This document shows, piece by piece, positions 11,138 through 21,763 of a stretch of 64,000 bases of DNA. Numbering within the stretch: the first letter of the stretch is position 1; every line of letters begins with the position of its first letter. The notes under the pieces are model-generated. The model ran no database searches and was not told where the DNA came from. It was given only the letters and a program-made list of their open reading frames with translations. The stretch is from Karalla daura. Taxonomy: Eukaryota; Chordata; Actinopteri; Chaetodontiformes; Leiognathidae. The translations under genes and the position numbers were made by a program. Where the stretch lies: contig CM055198.1 in assembly GCA_029224185.1 (NCBI GenBank), positions 18,648,419-18,712,418 on the forward strand, written 5' to 3'.

Positions 11138-14100
11138 ATGGCTCCGACGATCCAGACACAAGCTCAGCGGGAGGACGGACACAGGTTAGTGGAAACACGT
11201 TCACTGGATTATTTATCTATCTGGTTAACCAGAGGGGATTAATGCCAATAATAATCTGTTAAGATGCCTTAAAAGCGGCCAGTGTGGGTCAGGACTGAGA
11301 GCTGCATCATAAGCAATGCTCACCGACTAAGACGAGATTCATTAGATAGCTAATCAGTTGGACACGATGAAACGGCAATAAATTTAGTGTATATCAATTC
11401 ATTAAGCTAGGTGCGTCCTCATATCTCGCTGTGGTGGTGCTGAATGTTGTATAGTTAAGTTAAACCACACCCTTATCATCACAGATAACTGGTATAGGAG
11501 AGATCTATGGGGTGACATTTTCTCTTTCTGTATCTTCCATGCTATTTTAGTGATCGGGTTATTGTAATTTAACATAATGAGATCCTGAAAGGCATTTCCT
11601 ACTCTTTCATGAAAATATATAAGTAGAAGTCCATTCCTCTCATCTAACAGACCAGTAGCAAGCAATGGCCATGAGTTATTGCAGATTACCAGTGCCAAAC
11701 TGCAGATGACCCGTGTGCATGTGTATTGACGGTATAGAACAGTATATGAAATGCATTTATTAAGTTGCACAAACAAGAAGCTTAAAGACTGTCTCTTTCT
11801 CTTTACAGTAGGCCGTCCTCACACAGGACCGTGCCAGAACGGTGAGTGAAATCATATCTGTTATATATTAACAGGCATCTGTTTTTGTGAGGGGGAAAAA
11901 GTAAAAAAAAAAAAAAAAAAGCGTCTGGTAACCAGAATGTCTTGTCCATTTGCACCCACAACAGGTCAGGGGTGGTCTGTAGAGTGAAGTACTGCAACAG
12001 TCTGCCCGACATCCCCTTTGACCCCAAGTTCATCACATACCCATTCGACCAGCACAGGTAGGTGTCCGCTTCTTCGTCTCCATTCCTGGAGCTCACGCTG
12101 ACAAAGATGGGAAAAAAGCTTGACCGGCGTTTGTTTCAATTTCTGACACTGCAGGTTTGTACAGTACAAAGCTACGTCTCTTGAGAAGCAGCACAAGCAC
12201 GAGCTCCTGACAGAACCGGACCTCGGGGTCACCATCGATCTCATCAACCCGGACACCTACCGCATAGACTCCAGCAGTACGTTGTGTTCCAATATCCTGC
12301 TCTTCATTCCGAGCCGGTCCAACTTGGATCGATCCAGTGTCTATTTATACCCACGTTTTCATTTGAATTTTCAGTACTGTTGGATCCTGCTGATGAGAAA
12401 CTGCTGGAAGAGGACATCCAGGCTCCGTCCAGTTCAAAGAGGTAGGGCTACTCAGCAATGGAAATGAGTTACCCTTTTTGTCATTGTTTGAAAATATACA
12501 ATGAAATATACAGTGCTTCGTACTCCGGAGTGTGTTTGTCTGTATATACCTTTTCAAACTTGTTTCATCTCTTATATTGTTAGCGATTCATGTGGATATT
12601 TGTTTTAAACTTGTTTTGAATGTCTGCTTAAGGTCTCAGCAGCACGCCAAAGTGGTGCCGTGGATGAGAAAGACAGAATATATTTCTACAGAGTTCAACA
12701 GATACGGCGTCTCCAACGAGAAAGTGGAAGTCAAGTAAGTCAGCGACGGTGTTGTTCAATCTGAAGTTCTCCAAGAAGAGGGACGTAGTGTGAATTTTGG
12801 CACATGGGTCTAATCTTGACACTTCCTGTGTTTTAGGATCGGTGTGTCGGTCAAACAGCAGTTCACTGAGGAAGAAATCTACAAGGACAGAGACAGCCAG
12901 ATTTCTGCTATTGAGAAGACATTTGAGGATGCGCAGAAATCGGTGAGTGAGCACTGGAGTAAACAAGTCAAGTCCTTTGTCAGTAGATCGTAGTTTAAAC
13001 ATACCATAGAGATTTCCAAAATCCCACAAGATGGTAAATATGTTGGTTATTGGGATCAACAAAATGGTAACTCTTCAAGGATTGTTGTGTTCTTTTTTTC
13101 CCCAGATCACGCAGCACTACAGTAAACCCAGAGTCACTCCTGTGGAGGTGCTACCTGTGTTCCCTGACTTCAAGGTGAGGCTTTTCTCTGCTCTGTCGAT
13201 GGAGGATTTGAGGGAATATATACCTAAAACACTGTAGTAGATTTAAGAATTAGATAACATTTGTTACAGGGGAACTGACACCACCCAATTCTAATATATA
13301 TTTTACCCCCCCCCCTCTCTTCCCAGATGTGGATCAACCCATGCGCTCAGGTCATCTTTGACTCTGATCCTGCACCTAAAGACATATCAGGACCAGCAGG
13401 AGTGGAAATGATGTCGCAGGCCATGATCAGGTACCCATGAAATCTCTGTTTTTGTTTGTTTTTTGCTTTCCAAAGTTTTGCATAAATGCTGATTTGCATT
13501 CCTCTCCTCAATACAGAGGTATGATGGACGAGGAAGGAAACCAGTTTGTGGCCTACTTCTTGCCCAACGAGGACACACTTCGCAAGCGCAAGAGAGACTG
13601 CGATGAAGGCATCGATTACATGCCTGAGGACCTGTAAGCACAAATCATTACATCGAGATGGCCAAAACCACTGTGTCGCTTTGCTCCACGTAATAATGCA
13701 TCTTATCGCCTCCGTCCCAGGTACGATTACAAGATCGCGAGGGAGTACAACTGGAACGTGAAGAACAAAGCCAGCAAGGGCTACGAGGAGAACTACTTCT
13801 TCATCTTCAGGGACGGAGACGGTGTTTACTACAACGAGCTGGAGACCAGGCACGTTATTGATCACAGGCGACACACGGTTGTTGTTTATGTTGCACCTGG
13901 GAGATTGACCTTCACCAGGCATAATGGCAGCTGCCAGGTTTTACACCATCTGCAGATTGCTGTTATCCTGCTGTTATCCTGCACCTATCAGTGATGCGAG
14001 GAACAAGCTGCACCGCTGCCATGATTTATGGAGCCGGGCCTCGTCGTCTGACAGCCTTTGTTTTGTCCTGCAGAGTGCGTCTGAGCAAGAGAAGAGCCAA

Positions 14101-15530
14101 GGCTGGAGCACAGTCCACCACCAATGCTGTGCTGGTCTGCAAGCACAGAGACATGAACGAGAAGGAGCTCGAGGCCCAGGTCAGTGGACTTGTTATTTTT
14201 GTAATTCTTGATATTATCATATTAACATATCCTATTTTAAGATGTTTTTGCATTATTTATTACAGTGGAGATGAGGGGCACTTTGTGCTACATTTCAATA
14301 TTGAATTCCTTCCAAAACAGCTCAGTCTTTACTAATGGCAGTAACTGCTTCTTCATCATCTTCACCTCATCGCTTTAATGTTTGTTGGAGGTTCACCTGA
14401 CAGACCAGGGTGTCCATGTGTCTTAATAAAGCATCGAAAGTTGATAAATCAGTTTTGGGGGAATCAAGGCCGTAAGAGTATTAAAAAGCCTTGATCACAA
14501 TTTCTGAGGTATTAAATTCTGTTGATATTGAAGCTCTTCCCAAATTTTTTGACTGTAAAAAGTCTGTGTATTTATGGTGAATAATTGAGTCCCACTTTGC
14601 CTTTTGTTTACTCTTTTCTTTTGAGCTTTATTCCTTCCCAGCTGATCTGAGGCCTGTTAGCAGATTGTGCTCCATAGAAAAAATAGCAAACTATGAGTGT
14701 TTATTGAGTTATAGATGTGTTGCTGGTCACACATTGAAATGGCGATTTAAGATATTTTTTGGAAGGTCTTTTAGAAGTCTCAACAAGACATTGAAAGCAA
14801 CGTAAGGATTCCTGTGGGAACCCTGTTGACTGATTCTCTTTCTTTGTGGCTTTCAGGAAGCACGTAAGGCTCAGCTCGAGAACCATGAGCCAGAAGATGA
14901 AGAGGAGGACATGGACTTGGACAAGGACTTGCAGGACTCCGGTCAGTTGACTTGTATTCTCATCATCTTGCTGCCTGCTCATGATTCAGTAATAACTTTT
15001 AATATCCGTGCTATTTGGACCCGTCTTCTCCAGGCGACGACAAAGAGAAGGGCAGCGGCAGCGAGGCCGAGAACTCCGGCAGCGAGTCCGACAGGGACGA
15101 CGAAGACGAGCGGGAGCAGCGCGGCGGCGACGACGACGAGGAAGAGGAGGAGGACAGGGCCAAGCGCCGGAGGAAGGCGAGCGGCAGCGGGAGCGAGAGC
15201 GGCGAGGAGAGGACCCGGGAGATGCGAGACGAGGAGGAGATCTTCGGCAGCGACGACGACAGCGACGACAACGAGCCCAAGAACTCGGGCCGGAGCAGCG
15301 GCGACGAGGGCAGCGGCAGCGAGGACGAAGGCGGGAACAGGGCGGGCAGCCGCAGCCGCAGCAGGAGCCGCAGCAGGAGCCACAGCCGGAGCCGCAGCAG
15401 GAGCAGGAGCCGCAGCCGCAGTGCCTCGCCGGCCCGCAGCGAGCGCAGCAGCGAGCACTCAGACAGGGCTCAGAGCGCCAGCGGCAGCGAGCGGGCCTCC
15501 GACTCCAGCGACGCCAGCGACAGCGAATGA
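11138..15530 (+). CDS. paf1: PAF1, RNA polymerase II-associated factor 1 homolog
   Basis: Scaffold subunit of the nuclear PAF1 complex (with CTR9, LEO1, CDC73, WDR61), which binds elongating RNA polymerase II and supports H2B ubiquitination and H3K4/K79 methylation. Fourteen exons: 11138-11184, 11812-11841, 11965-12057, 12155-12276, 12375-12441, 12633-12734, 12837-12942, 13106-13174, 13327-13430, 13517-13633, 13721-13849, 14074-14179, 14857-14941, 15034-15530; 557 aa (human 531). The N-terminus MAPTIQTQAQREDGHRPSSH is nearly identical to the mammalian one. Conserved blocks include YCNSLPDIPFDPKFITYPFD, VVPWMRKTEYISTEFNRYG and DYKIAREYNWNVKNKASKGY. The last exon is a GC-rich acidic Ser/Asp/Glu tail with an Arg-Ser repeat (about 15345-15423) longer than in mammals. 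Odd splice sites: exon 2 has a tandem CAGTAG acceptor (second AG matches the mammalian protein), and the donor at 13850 is GC. Confidence 0.97.
13850..14073 (+). other. paf1: GC-AG intron in paf1
   Basis: The exon 11/12 junction that restores the conserved ELETR-VRLSKRRAKAG reading requires donor ACCAG|GCACGT, a GC donor close to the GC-AG consensus, with acceptor CTGCAG at 14068-14073. A GT six bases downstream (13856-13857) would also stay in frame but insert two residues (RH). Confidence 0.75.
14180..14856 (+). other. paf1: paf1 intron 12
   Basis: AT-rich intron with normal GTCAGT donor and TTTCAG acceptor. I see no repeat or exon inside. The 626-base intron 1 (11185-11811) is likewise featureless apart from its unusual acceptor. 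Confidence 0.7.
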
Positions 15531-15640
15531 GCCCGGTGGCAACAGCGTTTTTAACCCGTCTGCTCAGTCCCAAACGCTCAGCTCCGTCTGGGGCTGCAGC
15601 CTCTTATCACTTTGCAGGAGTCAGAAGATGTGTTTTTTTT

Positions 15641-15673
15641 GTGTGTGTGTGTGTGTGTGTGTGTGCGTGCGCG
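15641..15673. repeat. (GT)n/(GC) microsatellite in paf1 3'UTR
   Basis: GT dinucleotides grading into GCGTGCGCG, about 110 bases after the paf1 stop codon. Confidence 0.95.
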
Positions 15674-15866
15674 AGGTTACTTGGGGCTTGGCCCGGCATC
15701 ACCACTTTTAATCATCAACCGCCCTGTCCACTTTTACTCTAGATTCACCAGTAGCTGTTTGTACATTTACCACGGTTTTTGACTGTCGCATAATAATGGC
15801 CGAATTGTGTAAAATTGTCATTGTCATTCTTTCAATTTCAGTGTATCAACAGCTTTTGAAAAAGAT

Positions 15867-15872
15867 AATAAA
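15867..15872 (+). terminator. paf1: paf1 poly(A) signal
   Basis: AATAAA 337 bases after the stop, followed by a T-rich element at 15904-15915. No other + strand hexamer intervenes before the convergent gmfg gene. Confidence 0.8.
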
Positions 15873-16189
15873 ATTGCAGGTTTTGTAAGAAACTGTGGTG
15901 AAATTGTTTTTTTTATCTCTTTGGATAGATACTGGAGATGGCTAGAAAATTGATCCCTGTGGGAGGTTCCCTTCAAGAAATGTGGGTTCTAGTTAGAGCT
16001 CTATTGTTTGTAGTGAGAAACATAAGTGAGTATAGTATAGTAAGTACAAGTGAGAGTATAAATGTAAGTAGTCTCATAAAAATACCAGCTTGTTTTACAA
16101 ATAGTCCAAGATATAGAATAGAATAGGCTTTGATCTGTTATATTGAGAACCGCATGTGCTACATTTCTGAATCCATTAGATATAGTTCA

Positions 16190-16208
16190 TTTATTTCAAT
16201 CTTTTATT
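16190..16208 (-). terminator. gmfg: gmfg poly(A) signals (two, minus strand)
   Basis: Two TTTATT hexamers on the + strand (16190-16195 and 16203-16208) read AATAAA on the minus strand, about 170-185 bases beyond the gmfg stop. The paf1 and gmfg 3' ends are separated by roughly 300 bases. Confidence 0.75.
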
Positions 16209-16374
16209 AGAAATAATGGGAGGCTTGTTCAAAATGATCAGTGTCAATACAAAGCAGGCAAAGAGTTCTCAAAGAACGTTTAATTGCAGTGAAATGCGAA
16301 GCAGTTCAAAACTGAAATGGTGTGTTTCACGAAGAAAAAGACTGATACTGTGCTGAAAAGTGGAAGATGCACAA

Positions 16375-18160
16375 TCAGCGAAAAAGAGACAGCTGGCTCT
16401 TCAGCCACTCCTCTGTCAGGTCGTCAGCGTTTCTTGTTTCGAAGACCTTGGAGAGTAAAAGCGGAGAGCGTCACATTCAGAATCTGAATAAACGTTTACA
16501 AAGCTCAACCGAAACGGAACAATGACAAGCCAATCTGCATCAGCCTCGTTGACTTCAGTGAATTTCTGCATATTGCTAATGTGATGTCACCAGCAGGTTT
16601 TTCAACAAGTTAGGGCAGGAGCAACTAAAGACTTGGAAGTTGTGGAATGCACTGAAAACACCAGTTGGGTTCATTCCACATGTAAACAAGTTCTTTTGTT
16701 TAAGACCAGGGCAGCTCAAAGGTGAGACTCCATACACGATTGTATTAAGTGTTCTGCCACCAGCTTTTGCTTGTACAGTCATTGAAGCTGTATTTATCTC
16801 AACATATAGGAACTCTATTTAAAAGATAGTGAAGTTTACTTACTGATTAAATATAGGTTAATCAAACTATGGCTTGCGTTAATACCTTTGTGAGCCCTGC
16901 CGCTTGGACTAGCTGATTCTTGCTGCCTGCATACACCATCTGTTGCTCTGGTTTGCAGCCTGTGAAAATGAAATGGTGAATTTCTAAGGATTCTATAATT
17001 TAGGGACGGCACAACCTGGTTCCTGCGAAACACTTCAAAATAGTGGATGTTATCTGATAACTGGGCAGTTCAGTTCACTCTATCTACTCACCCATTGGAC
17101 TGGAGAAGATGAAACACAGTGGGTATGAAATCCTCCCATCCCCGTGCACAAGTTTGTAGCTGTAGACAATGAATGTGCTCCATTGTCAAGGAAGGGTAAC
17201 GATTTTGTATGTGTTGAACAAAGAATTTTAACATGTCAGCAGAGGAGTTTGCAAATACACTGGATATACTGAGCTTGCTTCATTCAAAACAACCTTAGTC
17301 AGGATATCTGGGTTGCCGCTCTGGAAGTTCCTCTCTCAGATCATCTAGTGAGATGTCCTAAAAGATAAGAATATTGAAACTGAATGACTTTAAGCACACA
17401 GAATAAACCTATGAACCCAGATAACAACAAGAGCAACATGATGATGAGCATTGTATTCACCTCATATTCGTCCTCCAAGATAACAAGGAGTTTCTCCATG
17501 TCTATTTTCACTAAAAACAAACATACAAAAAACAAAACAGTGATTATTATTGGCTCTTTGTAGATCACAGTACAAATGTGGTCAGAGTCAGGATATGTAT
17601 GTAATTTTAGAATTTGTCATCAGGATGTGGTACTTACTCAATATGGCGGCATTGTTGGTCTCCTTCCGAAACCTAAACTTTTTCAGTTTTTCTTTCAGAC
17701 TTTCATCCACATCACACACAACCAAGGTGCTTGACTGCAAAATGACAGTAAAGGAGAAAAAAAATCACTCAAACCATTAAAATGTCTTGTGATGTTCCTG
17801 TGCCTTTTCGTGATGTTTTCAGTGCATTGGACGACAGACCAGGAATAGAAACATAAAAACGGGGGTAAGAGACATCTGCTCGATCCGCTCAGATGTTGAG
17901 GACTCCATCCACCTTGCATGGATGCATTAAACATTCATAGCACTGCTCTGACATATTGAGGGCAGGAAATGTTTCTGCTGCAACACACAAGAACGCAGTT
18001 TCCTGTATGAAAGAGAACAGGGCATGGCTGTCTTGTGTCGCAACGGCAAAGTAAAAGAATACATTGCCACAAAAACGTATGGATGGCAGTTCATCACATC
18101 AAGTACACTTCAACAGGAAAGGAAAAGCTTTCATGCGTTTGCAGCTGCTTCACTTACCAT
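16375..18160 (-). CDS. gmfg: Glia maturation factor gamma
   Basis: Small ADF-H protein that binds the Arp2/3 complex in the cytoplasm, debranching actin networks and inhibiting nucleation. Seven coding exons on the minus strand, in gene order: 18160-18158, 17734-17638, 17510-17461, 17357-17308, 17174-17092, 16959-16886, 16446-16375; 142 aa, the exact length of human GMFG. Key stretches: LVVCDVDESLKEKLKKFRFR, ETNNAAILMKIDMEKLLVI, FIVYSYKLVHGDGRISYPLC, GCKPEQQMVYAGSKNQLVQ and DDLTEEWLKSQLSLFR. The LSLFR end and linkage to samd4b and paf1 favour gmfg over gmfb. Exon 1 contributes only the initiator ATG before its GTAAGTG donor. The intron between 17307 and 17175 has AT-AC ends and U12-type signals; using it gives the conserved ERQPRFIVYSYK join, whereas reading on past 17308 meets a stop codon within four codons. 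Confidence 0.95.
17175..17307 (-). other. gmfg: U12-type AT-AC intron in gmfg
   Basis: Read on the minus strand, the 133-base intron starts ATATCCTGAC (plus 17307-17298), matching the U12 5' splice site ATATCCTT at its first seven bases. Near the 3' end is TTCCTTGAC (plus 17193-17185), a perfect match to the U12 branch site TTCCTTRAY. The intron ends in AC, 11 bases after the branch adenosine. No GT-AG alternative gives an in-frame join. Confidence 0.9.
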
Positions 18161-19600
18161 TGTGAAGGGATGGGTTTTGTTTCTGTCTGCCTGTCTTCTG
18201 GGTGACACTGTCTTGTTTGAAACAGTTTGGCTGCCAAGCTGCTTTTCAGACTGTCAAGATCCTCCTTCTTCTGCTTCCTGTTTTCAACAACACAAGATGA
18301 CTCCGGTGTGCAAGCTCAGCCATGTGTCGCATAAAGCACTCTGACAGGCTTTAAAAGCAAGCGTAATGCATTATGGGAGAGATATGCGCACAAACGTCAG
18401 AATCACAGGACAGATAGAGTGACTTCATGGATCTATTTTATGTTTTATACATCCATTTTCAAAAATCCAGACTGAAGATCATTGATTTTCAAGTATCGTA
18501 CTTGTAAAGCTACAAAAGGCCCTCAGATCCTATTCTTAATACCACAGTAGAATAACTGTATCAGATCCTTGATAACGACTCACAAAACTGACACTCAGGA
18601 GCTCTATGTTTTGGCTTGATAGCATCAAAGTGGATGAGGTAATGATAAAGTGTTTGATCATCATGACAGATTTATACCCTATCTCTGTACTGTGCTGTGG
18701 CTTAGGCCACTTCCTGCATGCTACAAACACGAATGTCATGCAGAAAAGCAGCAACTGAAACTGGAGGGACAGGTTCGGCTCTTACATGACACAGGGTGCA
18801 GTTAGTATACTGCTCTCTACTGGAGGAAACAGCTACTGAGCAAGTGCAGCTGAGACACCACCCTTTGTGGTCACAACAGGTCTTTAGTGTTTCTTTGTGT
18901 GCTCTGGTGTTTTCTTTTCTTTACTGCTGTGAAAATTGACCGTAGTGAGAAGACTTTCAATGAACCCAGATCTATGCATTTTTTTTTTTGTTGGTTATGA
19001 GCATGCAAATGACTTAACAGAACTTAAATCGTGGGCTTCTACACCAGCTAGTCAGAACTATAGAAACCTTTTGGATGAGAAGTGAAAGGGCTTCAAGAAT
19101 CTGCAACAAGTTGAGTTGCCATGAATCTCCAAACCCTCGGACACCCATGACTCATAGTGACTATGGTTCAGGGGCAACTCAGTCATCAGTGGATCAAAAG
19201 GTCAGTGACTTGATCTCAGGCCCTCATATGTCAGTGTCCTTGGTTGGTGCTGTGTCATCAGTGTGAAAGGCTAAAGAAGATGGGCCATGTAGGGTAGCCT
19301 CTGTCACTGCAAAAGAGCTTTATCACTACACTACATTTATACTTCAGGAGTCAATGCTCAGTTGTGATTTTTCTCCAGATCATATTTTTCCCCCCAGGTG
19401 ACCATACTCCCTTGTTGACTCATACATTATTCCCTATGTTCAATAAATGTGAAGTGTATGATCAGTATCAAATTATGAATGCCGTCAGGCGTTTCATGAG
19501 TTAATTAATTAGTACATTTTTATCAACAAATGATTATTTCACACACGCTCAAACAAACACCAAAATGCACATATATACATCCTTTATTTACTAGACTGTA
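18161..19600. other. gmfg upstream / samd4b upstream intergenic DNA
   Basis: Contains the gmfg 5'UTR and promoter, whose limits I cannot place. A run of T at 18979-18989 is the only simple repeat. No supported exon. Confidence 0.5.
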
Positions 19601-20150
19601 GGCGGAACAAAACAATACGTACCGTGCGTAAGACGGCATGACGTATTACGCACGCCTTACGTCAACTCAAAATCGAAGTAGATTTCTCCAGGCGTACTCT
19701 TTATTTTCTGCACTGCAATAAACATTTTTGTACACACACCCTTTAGGATGGGGTGCTTGAAACCACGGGAGCTCGCCGCCGCAAAGGAATACCCCTAAGG
19801 AAACGCCTCGCATGGGATTGAAATCTACGCCTCCCTCAGCTAAGCTAACATTATTGCATCCATTAGCGAAAACTTGCTAGCTAAGAAGCTAAGCTAGCGT
19901 TAGCAATCCGAGCTACCGTCGAGCTATCTGCAGTAGCACTTTAGCCTAGCTCGCTAATCAGTGACACCTGACAAAGGTAAACAACACACCTTCTCAGTCC
20001 TATTGTGGTACCTACAACTCGTGTAACTTTAACGCTATTCCACCCAGCGTCGAGTAAAACTACGTCTAACAGTTCACCTCCCTGTTGACACCGCAAAGAC
20101 TGGACTAACGCTGCTGAAACGGGAGGAAAGGAGGCTGAGGATCGGCGGTA
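19600..20150 (+). promoter_or_regulatory. samd4b: samd4b promoter and probable noncoding exon 1
   Basis: CpG-containing sequence with ACGTCA-type and CGTAAGACG elements (19615-19670) and a striking cluster of GCTA/TAGC units at 19838-19960. A candidate 5'UTR exon ends at 19976 with donor AAAG|GTAAACA. The same GCTA-rich texture occurs at the promoters near 7.5-7.8 kb and 34.0-34.3 kb. TSS not determined. Confidence 0.5.
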
Positions 20151-21006
20151 GGAAAAAGCTACAAAAATCCCAATTTATTACACACTCACAGGGCGACCAG
20201 GCTAGAGATTAGGGACAAAAACGACTGTTTCTGAAACACCGAATCACTCTGAAGCAATTGTGTTAGAAAATGGTTATTAGAGGTAGATAGTGGCGACATC
20301 TGCCGGGCGAACCCTCAGTATTGTACTCGTAAGGATGGATTAATTCTTAAAACCGCGACGAGACAGGCACAATGCAAGTGTTATACAGCTGTTAATCGTG
20401 TTATTTTGTCAAACTGGAACTTGAACTCTTTAAATGCTTCTTAACATTCAAAGCGCAGACGCTAAGTTAATTGTTCTCAACAAGCTCGATTCCTCTCCGA
20501 CTAGGCCTGGTTTGATTTGGTAAGGCAACACACGGACACATCTTACTGGTCTATTCCTGCTCTGCAAGGTTTAGATTGTATGTAGGTGTCTGTTTGGACA
20601 ACCTAAGTTTGGTTGTGGCTATCTAATGCGTGGCTTCAGGGTGTAGTGCTAGCTTGACATGGCTAATGTCAACAGACCTTACTCCGAGACACTTGATTTC
20701 CCTCAATACTATGGTCAAAAAAGTCACAAGTGGTACAAGATGAAGTGTTGACAGTTTCTAAGTGTTGTCTTTACTGCTTATTATGATTACATTCTCATGA
20801 GCAGATATATAATGTACATGTCTTTTTTTAACGTACTCACCCCTTTGTCAGTGGAAGTAGTAGTAGTGTTGAGTGTCATTCCCTGGGTCACCGGTCTTGA
20901 GCCTTATCTTGCAGATAAGTGTGTTTGGCACACCTTCTGTTAATGTCTTGCATCTTAATCATTATATGATGTGGGTCGGGCATTGTGGGCTAGGTTGAAT
21001 TAAGAA

Positions 21007-21265
21007 CCATCCATCCATTATCTTACCTGGTTTCTACCTTAATGGTGCATCAGGGGTCTAGCTGGAGCCTGTCTCTGTTGCACACAGGGCGAAGGCAGGA
21101 GAATACATCCTGGGCAGGCCTCCAGTCCAGCACATTCACACAACTAATCACAATTTAATGATTCTGGTTGACCTCAAAGCTTGTTTCTGGACTGTGGTAG
21201 GACACAGAGAGAACATCCAAACTCTGCTTAGGAAGGAATCTCAATTGGGATCTGAGTGTAGCCCT
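21007..21265 (-). mobile_element. Degenerate teleost interspersed repeat (CCATCCAT-tailed family)
   Basis: Starts CCATCCATTATC, then GGGTCTAGCTGGAGCCTGTC, a GGCAGGCCTCCAGTCCAGCAC segment and a GGACTGTGGTAGGACACAGA segment. In order these match the reverse complement of a very common fish retroelement-derived repeat (single-base-gene-trap-like 5' end, GATGGATGG tail). It lies in the putative samd4b 5' intron. Confidence 0.65.
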
Positions 21266-21575
21266 GTATTATTAGTAAAAAGAAAATGATTCAACAGCCT
21301 TCTGCACCATCATGGGATTATATTCTAGTACCTAGTTTGTCCTCAAAGTATCTGTCCTTAAGTAGTTGATGTTATGCTGAACACACATCTAAGGGGTTTC
21401 TCTTTTTGTTGATTTAATAGGGCATGGATGACGTGATCCAGGACATGCCAGAGTGAGGGGGATAAAACACTTTGTTGTTTGCGTCATTCCCAACTTCAAT
21501 ACTCCCCTTCTCAGACTACCTCCATACGACATCTTCCCAGTAATCCCCACGGATCCCCCCTCCCTCTGTCTGCAG

Positions 21576-21763
21576 TACTGTCTGCACCTGAACCATGTGA
21601 GGGCCCCTCGGTCCAGTCTGAGGGGATCCCAGGACTGCGGCAGACACGACCCCGCTGTGCGGGGTGAGACTGATCCTGTCTTGTCTCTGAAAGAGGAGAC
21701 TCTTCACTGCCCCTATCCCCCTTCCTCCCGACACTGTGTTTCTCCTTCGCGAGGAGACACGCC
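21576..21763 (+). other. samd4b: samd4b 5'UTR part of first coding exon, with start-stop uORF
   Basis: A strong acceptor (CCCCTCCCTCTGTCTGCAG, 21557-21575) suggests the coding exon begins at 21576. Within this leader, ATGTGA at 21595-21600 in the favourable context AACCATGTG is a minimal upstream ORF of one codon plus stop. Confidence 0.6.

Noticed and set aside
14986..15742. Long alternative-frame ORFs on both strands over the last paf1 exon
   Set aside because: They arise from the GC-rich Ser/Asp/Arg triplet bias of the real exon and give only low-complexity peptides.
17308..17310. Truncated gmfg ending shortly after ERQPR
   Set aside because: The early stop appears only if the U12 AT-AC intron is read through; downstream exons are intact and conserved.
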